Assembly: GCA_024274855.1 (NCBI GenBank)
Contig: JAJSAJ010000305.1
Location: 1 to 6,692 of the forward strand
Direction: 5' to 3'
DNA: 6,692 nucleotides
Origin: Planctomycetota bacterium
GTDB taxonomy: Bacteria; Planctomycetota; Planctomycetia; Pirellulales; Pirellulaceae
In this document: piece by piece, positions 6,445-6,692 of the stretch
Layout of the letters: each line of letters opens with the position of its first letter
How positions within the stretch are numbered: position 1 is the stretch's first letter
Notes under the pieces: model-generated
The model's input: the letters and a program-made list of their open reading frames with translations, nothing else
Told to the model about the DNA's origin: nothing
Databases searched by the model: none
Made by a program: the position numbers and the translations under genes

Positions 6445-6692
6445 ATGCGATGGCCGTGTCGATTCAGTGTTTGGGCGATTTGCGTGTCGTGTGCCGTCGT
6501 TGGGTACGCCCAGCCGCCCAACTTAACTCAGGTTGCTCAAAGTATCGCAGGAAAACTGGCCGTCCAGTTGGTGCGCGCTGACGGAAAACCGACCGTCGCC
6601 GTTTTCCCCTTTTCCGATGCCAACGGTGAGATCACGCCCGAGATGGGAAACATGCCGGTTTTCCTACAAGGTGAGTTGATTCACTGTCTGAC
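6445..6692 (+). CDS. Secreted protein of unknown function, N-terminal part, 3'-truncated by window edge
   Basis: The frame is open from ATG 6445 to the window end, giving 82 complete codons. A signal peptide is evident (RWPCRFSVWAICVSCAVVG, likely cleavage at GYA-Q near residues 20-23). The mature start reads LTQVAQSIAGKLAVQLV, then KPTVAVFPFSDANGEIT and ELIHCL. The pattern 'amphipathic helix, then vaVfpF.d..g' resembles the first strand of CsgG/FlgO/TolB-like periplasmic domains, but 82 residues are too few to assign it. It lies 99 bp after the caspase-FGE frame on the same strand with no clear terminator between, so an operon is plausible. Confidence 0.75.
   Translation, partial: MRWPCRFSVWAICVSCAVVGYAQPPNLTQVAQSIAGKLAVQLVRADGKPTVAVFPFSDANGEITPEMGNMPVFLQGELIHCL

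Overview
The window looks like part of a planctomycete chromosome (phylum-level inference). The evidence is the 48-residue TPR unit and C-terminal signature typical of planctomycetal Ser/Thr-kinase/TPR proteins, a Planctomycetes-style ECF sigma factor, a caspase-like protease joined to an FGE/SUMF1-type domain, and several secreted proteins of unknown function. Base composition appears moderate, a little above 50% GC by eye. I see no rRNA, tRNA, CRISPR array, insertion sequence or phage gene.

Layout from left to right. (1) The 3' part of a large TPR protein, open at the left edge and ending at 1325, probably the C-terminus of a Ser/Thr kinase. (2) A 409-bp gap with no convincing gene. (3) A secreted protein of 261 aa (1735-2520) with a possible small beta-barrel domain and a very basic tail containing tandem 8-residue repeats, followed by a strong intrinsic terminator. 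(4) A convergent ECF sigma factor on the minus strand (2626-3249). (5) A divergent gap of about 400 bp. (6) A secreted protein of unknown function (3648-4337) interrupted by one in-frame TAA, with its own strong terminator. (7) A secreted caspase-like (peptidase C14) protein with a complete EF-hand-like loop (4621-5613). Its reading frame continues after one in-frame TAA into an almost complete FGE/SUMF1-like domain (5614-6345). (8) The start of another secreted protein that runs off the right edge (from 6445).

Working together: the kinase/TPR protein, ECF factor and caspase-FGE protein are all signalling or regulatory families that planctomycetes have expanded. The sequence does not prove that they form one pathway. 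Genes 7 and 8 may be co-transcribed, because they are 99 bp apart on the same strand with no obvious terminator between them.

The most notable observation is that two separate genes in under 3 kb each carry exactly one in-frame TAA while the frame, domain content and ends on both sides remain intact. Each could come from one base change, for example GAA to TAA. Recent pseudogenisation, sequence error and programmed readthrough all fit. TAA is also used as an ordinary stop next to terminators here, which argues against general reassignment of TAA.
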